From assembly GCA_027016475.1 (NCBI GenBank), contig JALUTL010000283.1, forward strand, positions 8,445 through 25,920: DNA of 17,476 nt, given 5' to 3'. The notes below the pieces were generated by a model. The model saw nothing but the letters and a program-made list of their open reading frames with translations, made no database searches and was not told where the DNA came from. This document shows positions 9,160 to 15,850 of this stretch, piece after piece. This stretch comes from Candidatus Heimdallarchaeota archaeon. GTDB taxonomy: Archaea; Asgardarchaeota; Heimdallarchaeia; Heimdallarchaeales; Kariarchaeaceae. The position numbers and the translations under genes are program-made. Position 1 is the stretch's first letter. The number at the start of each line of letters is the position of its first letter.

Positions 9160-9193
9160 CAAAAAATGATATATGTCTGCTGTTGATATATGT
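9154..9193. promoter_or_regulatory. Operator-like repeats at the CopB promoter
   Basis: The inverted repeat ATATATCA (9154-9161) and TGATATAT (9167-9174) is separated by AAAAA. The right arm recurs as a direct repeat, TGATATATGT at 9167-9176 and again at 9184-9193, with starts 17 bases apart; the second copy covers the start codon. The position over the TATA box and start is what one expects of a metal-responsive repressor site, but no regulator gene is seen nearby and the repeats are AT-only apart from one G/C per arm. The regulatory role is inferred. Confidence 0.4.
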
Positions 9194-11304
9194 GGATACT
9201 CATTGCAACAGCAGGAGAATTTCCCTTGGATCACAAAAACCATTCAAAACACAACAACCATTCCCAGCATGAAACACATGCGGCCCATTCGATGCACGAA
9301 TCCCACGACAAACACAAAGACCACGCGAAACATCAGGGAGACCATGGTATGGGACATTCCAGCCACCATGAGATGATGATTCAAGATTTCACGCAACGCT
9401 TCTTTGTATCTGTCATCCTCTCAATTCCAGTCCTTATTCTCTCTCCTTCAGTCCAAGAACTGCTAGGATACACTCTTTCGTTCCCATTGGCCGAACCAAT
9501 CCAACTGATCCTTTCTACTATAATCTATGTCTATGGAGGAATCCCATTTTTCAAAGGTTTTATTGATGAAATGCGCAAGTCGTTGCCGGGAATGATGACG
9601 CTTGTTACTTTGGCAATTTCAACTGCCTATTTCTATAGTGCCTCAGTCATATTGTTCATACCTGGCAAGCCTTTCTTTTGGGAATTGGTGACTCTGATTG
9701 ATGTGATGCTGTTCGGACATTGGATTGAAATGAAGTCAGTTCTTGGTGCTTCAAAGGCATTGGAAAATCTTGTGAAGCTTCTTCCGTCAGAGGCCCATTT
9801 GGTTGACAAAAACGGCAGCACAAAAGATGTCCCAATTTCAGAACTAAAACCTGAGGATGTCATCTTGATCCGTCCTGGTGAAAAAGTCCCTGTCGATGGT
9901 CAAATCATCAAAGGACAAACCAGCGTCAATGAATCTTTCTTGACAGGGGAATCGCTCCCTGTTTCAAAAAAAGAAGGAGAAATTGTAATTGCTGGTTCTG
10001 TTAATGGAGATGGTTCAATCACTGTGAAAGTACTGAAAACAGGAAAGGATACATATCTTTCACAAGTGATCGAAATGGTCAATGAGGCACAAAAGGCTCG
10101 GTCAAAAACACAGGATCTTGCCAACAGGGCTGCTTTCATTTTGACCCTTGTCGCTATCGTAGGTGGAATAAGCACATTTGTCACATGGATTTCACTTGGC
10201 GAATCCCTAAACTTTGCCCTTGAACGAATGGTTACAGTCATTGTCATTGCCTGCCCCCACGCGCTTGGCTTGGCTGTACCCCTTGTAGTCGCTATTTCAA
10301 CATCGATATCCGCAAACAATGGCCTTCTGATTCGTGACAGGGTTGCATTTGAAAGGGCTCGAATGCTCAATGCAGTAGTATTTGACAAGACAGGTACGCT
10401 TACAAAAGGAGAATTTGGTGTTACTGACATTGTGATCCTGACTGATATCTCTGAAGAAAGATTGGTGCAAATCGCAGCGTCTTTGGAGGTCAACTCTGAA
10501 CATCCGATTGGAAAAGGAATTGTCAAGGCTGCAACTGAAAGAAATGTCAAGTTGTTTGAAACGGATGACTTCCAGGCCCTTCCTGGGGAGGGCATTACAG
10601 CAAAAATTGGAAATGACGTCATATATGTTGTAAGTCCAGCATTTATTGCACAGAAAGAAATGAAATTTGATCATGACAAAGTAAGCAAGTTGCAGCAACA
10701 AGGAAAAACTGTAGTTTTCGTAGTCATGAATGGACAAGTTCAAGGCGCAATTGCACTAGCGGATCAAATTCGAGAAGAATCAAGGGTTGCAATTGAAGAA
10801 CTTCACAAAATGGGAATCAAAACTTACATGCTCACAGGAGACAACAGGAAAGTTGCCTCTTGGGTGAGTGAAGAACTTGGAATTGACAAATTTTATGCAG
10901 AAGTCCTGCCACATGAAAAATCCGATGTAATTAAGAAGATTCAGGCTGAAGGGAACATTGTAGCAATGGCAGGAGATGGTGTAAACGATGCACCTGCGTT
11001 GGTTCAGGCAGATTTGGGGATTGCCATTGGGGCAGGAACTGATGTGGCCATAGAATCGGCTGATGTTGTTTTGGTCAGAAATGATCCACGGGACATTGTT
11101 TCAATAGTGAAACTGGCAAGAAAAACATATCGTAAAATGCAGGAAAACCTATTATGGGCTACAGGATACAACTTGATTGCTCTGCCTCTTGCAGCAGGTG
11201 TTCTTTATACCGCAGGAATTGTTCTTAGTCCTGCTGTTGGCGGTTTATTGATGTCTCTCAGTACAGTAATTGTGGCGTTCAATGCAAGGCGATTGGGTCT
11301 CTAA
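9190..11304 (+). CDS. copB: P1B-3 type copper-exporting ATPase (CopB)
   Basis: This membrane P-type ATPase pumps copper out of the cytoplasm. In order it has a histidine-rich N-terminus (16 His between residues 15 and 60), paired transmembrane helices from about 70 to 175, the actuator motif TGES (252-255), the transmembrane metal-site motif CPH (355-357), phosphorylation site DKTGT with D399, the HP motif (438-439) of the nucleotide domain, TGDN (549-552), GDGVND (595-600), then a helix with YN (660-661) and a last helix with MSLST (688-692). CPH plus the His-rich tail and MSxST is the signature of CopB/P1B-3 rather than CopA (CPC). Start choice: ATG 9190 gives a ~9-base leader after the TATA box. 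TTG 9226 has GGAG (9214-9217) at 8-base spacing, would begin directly at the His-rich tail, and cannot be excluded. The gene ends 3 bases from the convergent crotonase. Confidence 0.95.
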   Translation: MWILIATAGEFPLDHKNHSKHNNHSQHETHAAHSMHESHDKHKDHAKHQGDHGMGHSSHHEMMIQDFTQRFFVSVILSIPVLILSPSVQELLGYTLSFPLAEPIQLILSTIIYVYGGIPFFKGFIDEMRKSLPGMMTLVTLAISTAYFYSASVILFIPGKPFFWELVTLIDVMLFGHWIEMKSVLGASKALENLVKLLPSEAHLVDKNGSTKDVPISELKPEDVILIRPGEKVPVDGQIIKGQTSVNESFLTGESLPVSKKEGEIVIAGSVNGDGSITVKVLKTGKDTYLSQVIEMVNEAQKARSKTQDLANRAAFILTLVAIVGGISTFVTWISLGESLNFALERMVTVIVIACPHALGLAVPLVVAISTSISANNGLLIRDRVAFERARMLNAVVFDKTGTLTKGEFGVTDIVILTDISEERLVQIAASLEVNSEHPIGKGIVKAATERNVKLFETDDFQALPGEGITAKIGNDVIYVVSPAFIAQKEMKFDHDKVSKLQQQGKTVVFVVMNGQVQGAIALADQIREESRVAIEELHKMGIKTYMLTGDNRKVASWVSEELGIDKFYAEVLPHEKSDVIKKIQAEGNIVAMAGDGVNDAPALVQADLGIAIGAGTDVAIESADVVLVRNDPRDIVSIVKLARKTYRKMQENLLWATGYNLIALPLAAGVLYTAGIVLSPAVGGLLMSLSTVIVAFNARRLGL
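9232..9333 (+). repeat. Twelve-fold His-x-x coding repeat in the CopB N-terminus
   Basis: Codons for residues 15-48 place histidine at every third residue (15, 18, 21 and so on to 48), twelve times without a break. Both CAT and CAC codons are used and the intervening residues (Lys, Asn, Ser, Gln, Glu, Ala, Asp) vary, so the period is kept at protein level and not by a recent DNA tandem duplication. Metal binding is the likely role. Confidence 0.85.
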
Positions 11305-11307
11305 TTC

Positions 11308-12156
11308 TTAAAGCTTCCAATTTGGTTTTCTCTTCTCCAAATAGGCTCTGATACCTTCCTGTGCATCCTCTGAAGCAAAAAGCCGATTTTGAAGCTCTCT
11401 TTCCAATGCCAATCCTTCATGAAGACTCATCTGAGAACCGGAAACGACCGCCCTCTTTATCAGCCCTATCGCCAGCCCAGGCCCAGATGTCAACTTCGAT
11501 ACATATTCATTGAGCTTCTCTTCAAATTCATCGGAATCGTAGACATAATTCACGATACCCATTTCCAATGCCTCATCAGGAGTCAGTAGTCTACCTGTAA
11601 TCATCAGATCGATTGCTTTGGAGTTTCCAATTAACCTGCACAACCTCTGAGTGCCGCCTGTACCAGGCAAAACTCCTAAATTGACTTCTGGAAGTCCTAT
11701 CTTGTATTCTTTTTCTGGATTTGGTGAACGAGCTGCTATCCTGATGTCCGCAGCAAGTGCGATCTCCAATCCGCCACCTACAGTATGTCCATTCATTGCA
11801 GCTATTACTACTTTTGGTGTTTGCTCCAGTTTCAATAAAGTCTCATTGCCATGGAGGCAGAAGTTTCCTTTGCTATCTGTTGTACACGCTTGAAGATAGG
11901 CAATTTCAGCACCTGCAGAGAAAGCTCCCGGAACTCGGTTTCGGATCAAAATGACTGAAACTTCCGGATCGTACCGGGCGGCCATGATTGCTCGATCCAT
12001 TTGGACAAAGAATTCATGGCTATAGGTGTTCATTTTCCGATTGTTTGTCAATTCTATGATACCCAGCCTTCCTTCCTTCTTGTATTCTACAAGGCTGAGA
12101 TTATCACTTTCAATGTATGTTGCTCCTGGTGTCTTGATAGTCTGTGGACTTTCCAT
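11308..12156 (-). CDS. Enoyl-CoA hydratase (crotonase family), PaaF-like candidate
   Basis: The 282-residue crotonase-fold protein has oxyanion-hole segments AFSAGAEI (78-85) and GHTVGGG (123-129). Both glutamates that activate water in enoyl-CoA hydratases are present: E131 in GGGLEIALAAD and E157 in LPEVNLGVLPGTGGTQRL. Hydratase chemistry (trans-2-enoyl-CoA to 3-hydroxyacyl-CoA, cytosol) is therefore well supported, though the acyl substrate is not. It starts with an N-terminal extension of ~20 residues before the domain. The start ATG (complement of 12154-12156) follows a TATA-like AAATAAAA at 12187-12194. It is divergent from the PaaA-like diiron gene at 12327, so the two probably share regulation. 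In that context it could act as the PaaF-type hydratase of an aromatic-CoA pathway, or simply in fatty-acid oxidation. Confidence 0.92.
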   Translation of the reverse strand: MESPQTIKTPGATYIESDNLSLVEYKKEGRLGIIELTNNRKMNTYSHEFFVQMDRAIMAARYDPEVSVILIRNRVPGAFSAGAEIAYLQACTTDSKGNFCLHGNETLLKLEQTPKVVIAAMNGHTVGGGLEIALAADIRIAARSPNPEKEYKIGLPEVNLGVLPGTGGTQRLCRLIGNSKAIDLMITGRLLTPDEALEMGIVNYVYDSDEFEEKLNEYVSKLTSGPGLAIGLIKRAVVSGSQMSLHEGLALERELQNRLFASEDAQEGIRAYLEKRKPNWKL

Positions 12157-12186
12157 GATTATCCAATTTGGCCAATGATGGATTGT

Positions 12187-12194
12187 TTTTATTT
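12187..12194 (-). promoter_or_regulatory. TATA-like box of crotonase 1
   Basis: AAATAAAA on the minus strand is centred about 26 bases from position 12164, giving a leader of about 8 bases before ATG 12156. The match is weaker than at the other promoters. Confidence 0.3.
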
Positions 12195-12298
12195 GTTTGC
12201 CCCGCAGAACGACACGTTTGACAAATCAAAACTATCACTGTGTATAGGCCAGAACTTCTCCACTAAATTGGCTTTCATCAGGTCTGAAGCAAAACAAG

Positions 12299-12306
12299 TT
12301 TTAAAT
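12299..12306 (+). promoter_or_regulatory. TATA box of PaaA-like gene 1
   Basis: The TTTTAAAT centre lies about 25-26 bases before ATG 12327, which predicts a leaderless transcript. No Shine-Dalgarno sequence precedes the ATG, in agreement with this. Confidence 0.45.
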
Positions 12307-12326
12307 CAGCTTGAGAAGTTTGAAAT

Positions 12327-13055
12327 ATGCCAGAAGGTGACATCGTAGAGAACGTCTTCGCCACCGTAAAGGAACTTAGCCCTGAAAGCCAACGGTTTCT
12401 CCTGAAAATACTCGCCAAACAGGCAGACATTGAATTTGGAATATACAACCTTCATCTGGTTTGGCAAAGTCGGGCAGAAACTTCGGAAGACAGATGGAAA
12501 GCGGCACGGACAGTCACAGCCGAAATCAGCCACGGCTTGCAGGTCATTCGTTTCCTGAGAGATTTCGGCGAAGAAGGTGAAAAAATTGGAGAGGAAATCT
12601 TCAAAAGAAAAACAGGGGAGCACGAATTTGAGATTCTCAACAAGAAGCTCCAAGATTGGATCGATGTCTGTGCATTTGCCTGTTTTGTACCGCTGGTGGA
12701 CATATACCAATTGCAAATGCTGAAGGAATCCTCATACAAGCCACTTCAACGGGCAATGCCTCTGATCATCAACGAGGAAGGCCTTCACCCCTCATTCGGT
12801 ATCAATGGGCTCTTGAAGGCGCTGAATGAAAACAAGGCCACACATGAGGAGGTCAAACAGCGTATCTACAATTGGATCAAATCGGCCCCTTCCATATTTG
12901 GCTATGGACTTCCGAAAGAAGAACTGATTCCTCCCCAAGAATTGAATATCCCCGGTTGGGATTGGGATGATTTCTATGCCTATTACAAAGAAAATGTGGA
13001 CTTGATCTGCGAGAAGCTCGGCATCGAACCTCCTGAAATCTCACCACCTTCCTGA
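12327..13055 (+). CDS. PaaA/PaaC-family diiron protein 1 (phenylacetyl-CoA epoxidase-like)
   Basis: This 242-residue all-helical protein has the diiron ligand pattern of the phenylacetic-acid catabolic PaaA/PaaC family (ferritin-like): E36, E66-x-x-H69, E134 and E151-x-x-H154. Family members in the PaaABCDE complex use O2 to epoxidise the ring of phenylacetyl-CoA; BoxB does so on benzoyl-CoA. Canonical PaaA is longer (about 310 residues) and canonical PaaC, similar in size, is generally the non-catalytic partner; here the small protein keeps a full ligand set. It is clearly a paralogue of the gene at 15092, aligning without gaps across residues 36-154. It sits between two crotonases, which suggests a CoA-thioester oxidation module, but PaaB, PaaD and the reductase PaaE are not in the window. 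Substrate is unknown. ATG 12327 is chosen because a TATA box lies 26 bases upstream. Confidence 0.82.
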   Translation: MPEGDIVENVFATVKELSPESQRFLLKILAKQADIEFGIYNLHLVWQSRAETSEDRWKAARTVTAEISHGLQVIRFLRDFGEEGEKIGEEIFKRKTGEHEFEILNKKLQDWIDVCAFACFVPLVDIYQLQMLKESSYKPLQRAMPLIINEEGLHPSFGINGLLKALNENKATHEEVKQRIYNWIKSAPSIFGYGLPKEELIPPQELNIPGWDWDDFYAYYKENVDLICEKLGIEPPEISPPS

Positions 13056-13072
13056 TTGGCGTTGGACAAACT

Positions 13073-13080
13073 CTTTATAG
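13073..13080 (+). promoter_or_regulatory. TATA box of crotonase 2
   Basis: CTTTATAG is centred about 25 bases before ATG 13101, predicting a leaderless message. The site lies in the short gap after the PaaA-like stop and argues against the upstream TTG at 13056 as the start. Confidence 0.45.
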
Positions 13081-13100
13081 CGTCTTTTTCTCATGAAAAT

Positions 13101-13877
13101 ATGGATGAGATACTGTTCGAAATCAAAAACAATGTTGCGTACATAACGCTTAACCGTCCCAAGAAGCACAATGCACTGAACACAGAAATTTTGGTGCAAT
13201 TGAACCAGATCCTCGATGATTTGGAAGAAAATCAAGATGTACGGGCAATTCAGTTGAAGGGGAATGGACCATCCTTCTGTGCGGGAGGGGACATCAACAA
13301 CATGATCTCTCGGTTGGGAAAAGCCCATGTGACAAAGGAACGGCTCGAAAAACTCTTGCATTCAATTCAAGTAAAGATGCAGCGCTTGAAAATCCCTTCT
13401 TTGGCAACAATTCATGGGAACTGCTATGGTGCTGGTTTGGTTCTTGCCACCGCTTGCGATATCATGATCAGCTCAAACGATGCAAAATTTGGTTTTGCGT
13501 ATGGGAACATAGGTCTTGTGTCAGAGGCATCATATTTTTTGGTGAGATATCTGGGATTGCAGAGAGCAAAGTATCTTGTTTTCGGACGGAAAGTCATTGA
13601 CGCAAAGGAGGCAAAAAGAATAGGTCTGGTTTTGGAAACGTTTTCCCATGATGAATTGATGAACGCGGCAGATTCCATTCTTGACGAATGGACCAGCGGT
13701 CCCAAATCGACAATTGGACTCTCCAAGCAGTTACTCAACGCAGCAATGGACAACCATTTTGAAGAACAGCTCCGTTTGGAATCAGCCTATCAAGGTGTTG
13801 CTTTTACAACTCCTGAACACAAGGAAGGAGTTGACGCCTTCCTCGAAAAGAGAAAGGTTAATTTTTCTGAACTGTGA
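13101..13877 (+). CDS. Crotonase-family enoyl-CoA isomerase-like protein, PaaG-like candidate
   Basis: The 258-residue protein has the crotonase fold, with oxyanion-hole segments SFCAGGDI (58-65) and GNCYGAG (106-112) and the C-terminal EGVDAFLEKR typical of the family. Both hydratase glutamates are gone: V114 stands at the first position and Y134 at the second. Instead E142 in GLVSEAS aligns, by eye, with the catalytic Asp of PaaG (GL-I/V-P-D region), which isomerises ring-1,2-epoxyphenylacetyl-CoA to the oxepin or shifts double bonds. Isomerase activity is thus inferred and hydratase activity unlikely. Start: the frame opens at TTG 13056, right after the previous stop, but ATG 13101 begins the conserved domain and has a TATA box 25 bases upstream. 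It follows PaaA-like gene 1 by 45 bases on the same strand. Confidence 0.88.
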   Translation: MDEILFEIKNNVAYITLNRPKKHNALNTEILVQLNQILDDLEENQDVRAIQLKGNGPSFCAGGDINNMISRLGKAHVTKERLEKLLHSIQVKMQRLKIPSLATIHGNCYGAGLVLATACDIMISSNDAKFGFAYGNIGLVSEASYFLVRYLGLQRAKYLVFGRKVIDAKEAKRIGLVLETFSHDELMNAADSILDEWTSGPKSTIGLSKQLLNAAMDNHFEEQLRLESAYQGVAFTTPEHKEGVDAFLEKRKVNFSEL

Positions 13878-13907
13878 GTCAGTCTTAGGCAAAAATATGT
13901 GAAATTA

Positions 13908-13915
13908 TTTATATT
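13908..13915 (+). promoter_or_regulatory. TATA box of the nucleotidylyltransferase gene
   Basis: TTTATATT is centred at about 13911, predicting transcription from about 13938, close to GTG 13936 and downstream of ATG 13918. It therefore helps decide the start codon. Confidence 0.45.
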
Positions 13916-13935
13916 AAATGAACTGTGTTGATATC

Positions 13936-14898
13936 GTGAAAGCAGTTGTCTTGGCCGCGGGGAAAGGAACCCGAATGCAACCGATCACTGAAATTGTTCC
14001 AAAACCGCTATTACCGATTGCAGGCAAACCAATACTGGAATGGACAGTCAATTTGTTGAAGTCTAATTTGGATATTCAGGAAATAATTATGGTTGTAGGG
14101 TACAAGGCTGATTCGATCAAAAAATACTTTGGCAATGGAAATAAATTTGATGTCAGAATAAAATACATTGAACAAGATCTTGAAAAGAATCCGGGACTGG
14201 CCGCAGCTGTAAAACTTACTGAAAGTGAAATTACAGATGATTTCGTTTTAATTCTTGGTGATAATTTCTATTATGGATCATTTAAAGAAATTCTGGAGTT
14301 CCATTCTCAAACCGCCGCTGGCGCAACGCTTCACGTAGAACATTCTAAAGAACCTCAAAGATATGGGGTTGTAATTACCGATGAAAACGAACAAACCATT
14401 GTGAAACAATTAATAGAAAAACCACAAAATCCTCCTTCCAATTTAGTGAGCACTGGATTTTATGTTTTAAAACCTGAAATTTTCTCCGCCATTGAGAATA
14501 TAAAGCCTTCCAAAAGAGGAGAATACGAAATTACTGACGCAATTAACGACTTAGGAAAACATTATCCCATCAGGGCAAAACTTATCGATTCATGGAGGAA
14601 GGACATTGGTTTTCCTAAAGATTTACTTGATACAAACAATTGGGTTCTAAAAAACCTTGAAAATGGCATGCAAAGTATGGTTGGGCATAACAATACACAG
14701 TACTTGCCTCCTTTGACGATAGGCGAAAATTGTGAAATTCATAATTCAATAATCGGGCCGTATGTATCAATAGGAGACAATACATTATTGCAAGATTGCA
14801 ATATCAGAAACAGCATCGTTTTATCGAATACAAAACTTACAAACTTTGACGCAGAAGGCTGTATTCTTTATGGAAACAACTTAATAAAAGTGGTTTGA
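13936..14898 (+). CDS. Sugar-1-phosphate nucleotidylyltransferase (RmlA-like, with left-handed beta-helix tail)
   Basis: The 320-residue enzyme joins a sugar-1-phosphate to an NTP (glucose-1-phosphate thymidylyl- or uridylyltransferase type) to make activated sugars for surface glycans. It has the N-terminal nucleotide-binding motif LAAGKGTRMQP (6-16) followed by KPLLPIAGKP, the metal site GDN with D109 (108-110), EKP (161-163), GEYEITDAI (195-203) and WRKDIG with D223. A hexapeptide-repeat left-handed beta-helix follows (about 258-315, IGENCEI...IGPYVSIGDN), as in long archaeal RmlA-type enzymes. Start: ATG 13918 adds six residues, but GTG 13936 gives the usual M-KAVVLAAG N-terminus and sits at the predicted transcription start. 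The gene is noticeably more AT-rich than the flanking diiron/crotonase genes (sampled 60-base rows about 27-33% GC versus about 48-53%). Nucleotide and sugar specificity cannot be read from sequence alone. Confidence 0.9.
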   Translation: MKAVVLAAGKGTRMQPITEIVPKPLLPIAGKPILEWTVNLLKSNLDIQEIIMVVGYKADSIKKYFGNGNKFDVRIKYIEQDLEKNPGLAAAVKLTESEITDDFVLILGDNFYYGSFKEILEFHSQTAAGATLHVEHSKEPQRYGVVITDENEQTIVKQLIEKPQNPPSNLVSTGFYVLKPEIFSAIENIKPSKRGEYEITDAINDLGKHYPIRAKLIDSWRKDIGFPKDLLDTNNWVLKNLENGMQSMVGHNNTQYLPPLTIGENCEIHNSIIGPYVSIGDNTLLQDCNIRNSIVLSNTKLTNFDAEGCILYGNNLIKVV

Positions 14899-14905
14899 AA
14901 TACCC

Positions 14906-14923
14906 TAAACACGAACGTGTTTA
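14906..14923. repeat. 18-base palindrome after the nucleotidylyltransferase gene
   Basis: TAAACACG-AA-CGTGTTTA is an inverted repeat with perfect 8-base arms and a 2-base centre, starting 8 bases after the stop at 14898. The tiny centre favours a dimeric-protein operator over a hairpin terminator, and no T-run follows directly. It lies about 145 bases before the TATA box of the downstream diiron gene. Function is unknown. Confidence 0.5.
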
Positions 14924-15052
14924 TCTAAACAATTTGAGATTAAGTGAAATACTCACAAACCAAATTAGCCTATAAATTCCAATAATACCTAGATCCTGTG
15001 AATTCATCTTTTGTCCATACATCGGTGAATATGAAGTTCCAAAAGAAGAAAG

Positions 15053-15060
15053 ATATATTA
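15053..15060 (+). promoter_or_regulatory. TATA box of PaaA-like gene 2
   Basis: ATATATTA is centred near 15056, predicting transcription from about 15083 and a leader of about 9 bases before ATG 15092. This disfavours the TTG at 15074 as start. Confidence 0.45.
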
Positions 15061-15091
15061 AGAACAAGAATGATTGTACCTTAGAGAATAT

Positions 15092-15850
15092 ATGTCTACA
15101 CGACACATCAAACAGGGAAAATATGCAAAAATCCGCAAATTTGAGACACCGGATGAGCTGCCTGAAGAGTACAAGAACCTTTTGAAGAAGATGCTTTTTG
15201 TTCAGGGAGATACGGAATTTGCCAGTGTTCAGCAGCATCTGGAATGGCAGGAACGTGCACCGACTCCTGAAGACAAGTGGGTACTTTCAAGAATTGTGGC
15301 TGATGAAGTCAGGCATGGATTGACAATGACAAGACTCCTGAAACAATTCGGATCAGAAGGAGAATCAATGGTTCAGACATTGCTTTCACGACAAATTGGA
15401 GAACATACCTTGGAAAGCTTCAACATTGAATTTAAGAATTGGGAAAGCGTTGTAGCCTTTACATGTTTTGTCGACAGGGTAGGTCTCTACCAGCTTGAAG
15501 CATTTCAAGAATGTTCCTATGCCCCACTGGCTCGTGAAATGCCTCTCATGCTCAATGAAGAGAAGTTACATATAGGCTTCGGATACAATGGTCTCAAAAA
15601 AGTGATAGAGGATGAAAACTATCCCGGAAACGAACAGACAGCACAAGAAGCGGTTAATTTCTGGGTTCCAAGGGCTTTGGACATGTTCGGTCACAGCGAA
15701 TCAAAAAATGCAATATTGGCCGTGGAATTGGGAATTAAGCGTTGGGACAACGTTGAAATGCGGGAGCGGTATTACAAGGAAATTTCCCAGCTTTGTGACA
15801 ACCTGGGTCTTGAAGTCCCAGACATAAACTACAACAGGCATATCCTTTAA
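15092..15850 (+). CDS. PaaA/PaaC-family diiron protein 2 (phenylacetyl-CoA epoxidase-like)
   Basis: This 252-residue paralogue of the protein at 12327 has diiron ligands E42, E72-x-x-H75, E140 and E157-x-x-H160. Every spacing between ligands (30, 3, 65, 17, 3) equals that in paralogue 1, and shared blocks include NEExLH and C/SYxPL. It keeps a complete ligand set, unlike the usual catalytic/structural PaaA-PaaC split, so both paralogues may be active oxygenases or form a heterodimer. The family acts in the cytosol on CoA-thioesters with O2 and an electron donor; none of the other Paa subunits is visible. ATG 15092 (MSTRHIKQ) is preferred to TTG 15074 because it lies just downstream of the predicted transcription start. 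The stop codon overlaps that of the convergent GNAT gene within the tetranucleotide TTAA at 15847-15850. Confidence 0.82.
   Translation: MSTRHIKQGKYAKIRKFETPDELPEEYKNLLKKMLFVQGDTEFASVQQHLEWQERAPTPEDKWVLSRIVADEVRHGLTMTRLLKQFGSEGESMVQTLLSRQIGEHTLESFNIEFKNWESVVAFTCFVDRVGLYQLEAFQECSYAPLAREMPLMLNEEKLHIGFGYNGLKKVIEDENYPGNEQTAQEAVNFWVPRALDMFGHSESKNAILAVELGIKRWDNVEMRERYYKEISQLCDNLGLEVPDINYNRHIL

Larger units (their letters stand above)
8969..9189. other. Divergent intergenic region between the CDC48-like and CopB genes
   Basis: About 220 bases carry the two outward promoters and no credible gene. The middle (about 9020-9140) contains a perfect 10-base palindrome ATCAATTGAT at 9112-9121. The right end holds the CopB promoter and operator-like repeats described separately. 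The short ATG at 9166 runs into a stop after six codons. The 67-codon frame from 9173 is an out-of-frame shadow of the CopB histidine repeat. Confidence 0.6.
14899..15091. other. Intergenic region upstream of PaaA-like gene 2
   Basis: About 190 AT-rich bases hold the 18-base palindrome near the left end and the TATA box near the right end. A 17-codon frame (15031-15084) was seen but not accepted. Nothing else was recognised. Confidence 0.5.

Noticed and set aside
9232..9333. The His-x-x segment as a DNA tandem repeat or CRISPR-like array
   Set aside because: The 9-base units differ at the nucleotide level and only the encoded histidine is invariant.
9900..10622. Long minus-strand frame (240 codons) opposite CopB
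   Set aside because: It lies wholly inside the strongly conserved CopB catalytic core, its translation resembles no protein family, and no start signals are present.
12001..12348. 115-codon plus-strand frame across the crotonase 1 promoter and the diiron gene start
   Set aside because: It overlaps two well-supported genes in other frames and reads as low-quality translated non-coding sequence.
14906..14923. The palindrome as an intrinsic terminator
   Set aside because: A 2-base centre makes a poor hairpin loop and no T-tract follows; archaeal terminators are mainly T-runs.
15031..15084. 17-codon frame MKFQKKKDILRTRMIVP upstream of PaaA-like gene 2
   Set aside because: It begins before the predicted transcription start of the downstream gene, has no ribosome-binding signal, and shows no sign of being a leader peptide.
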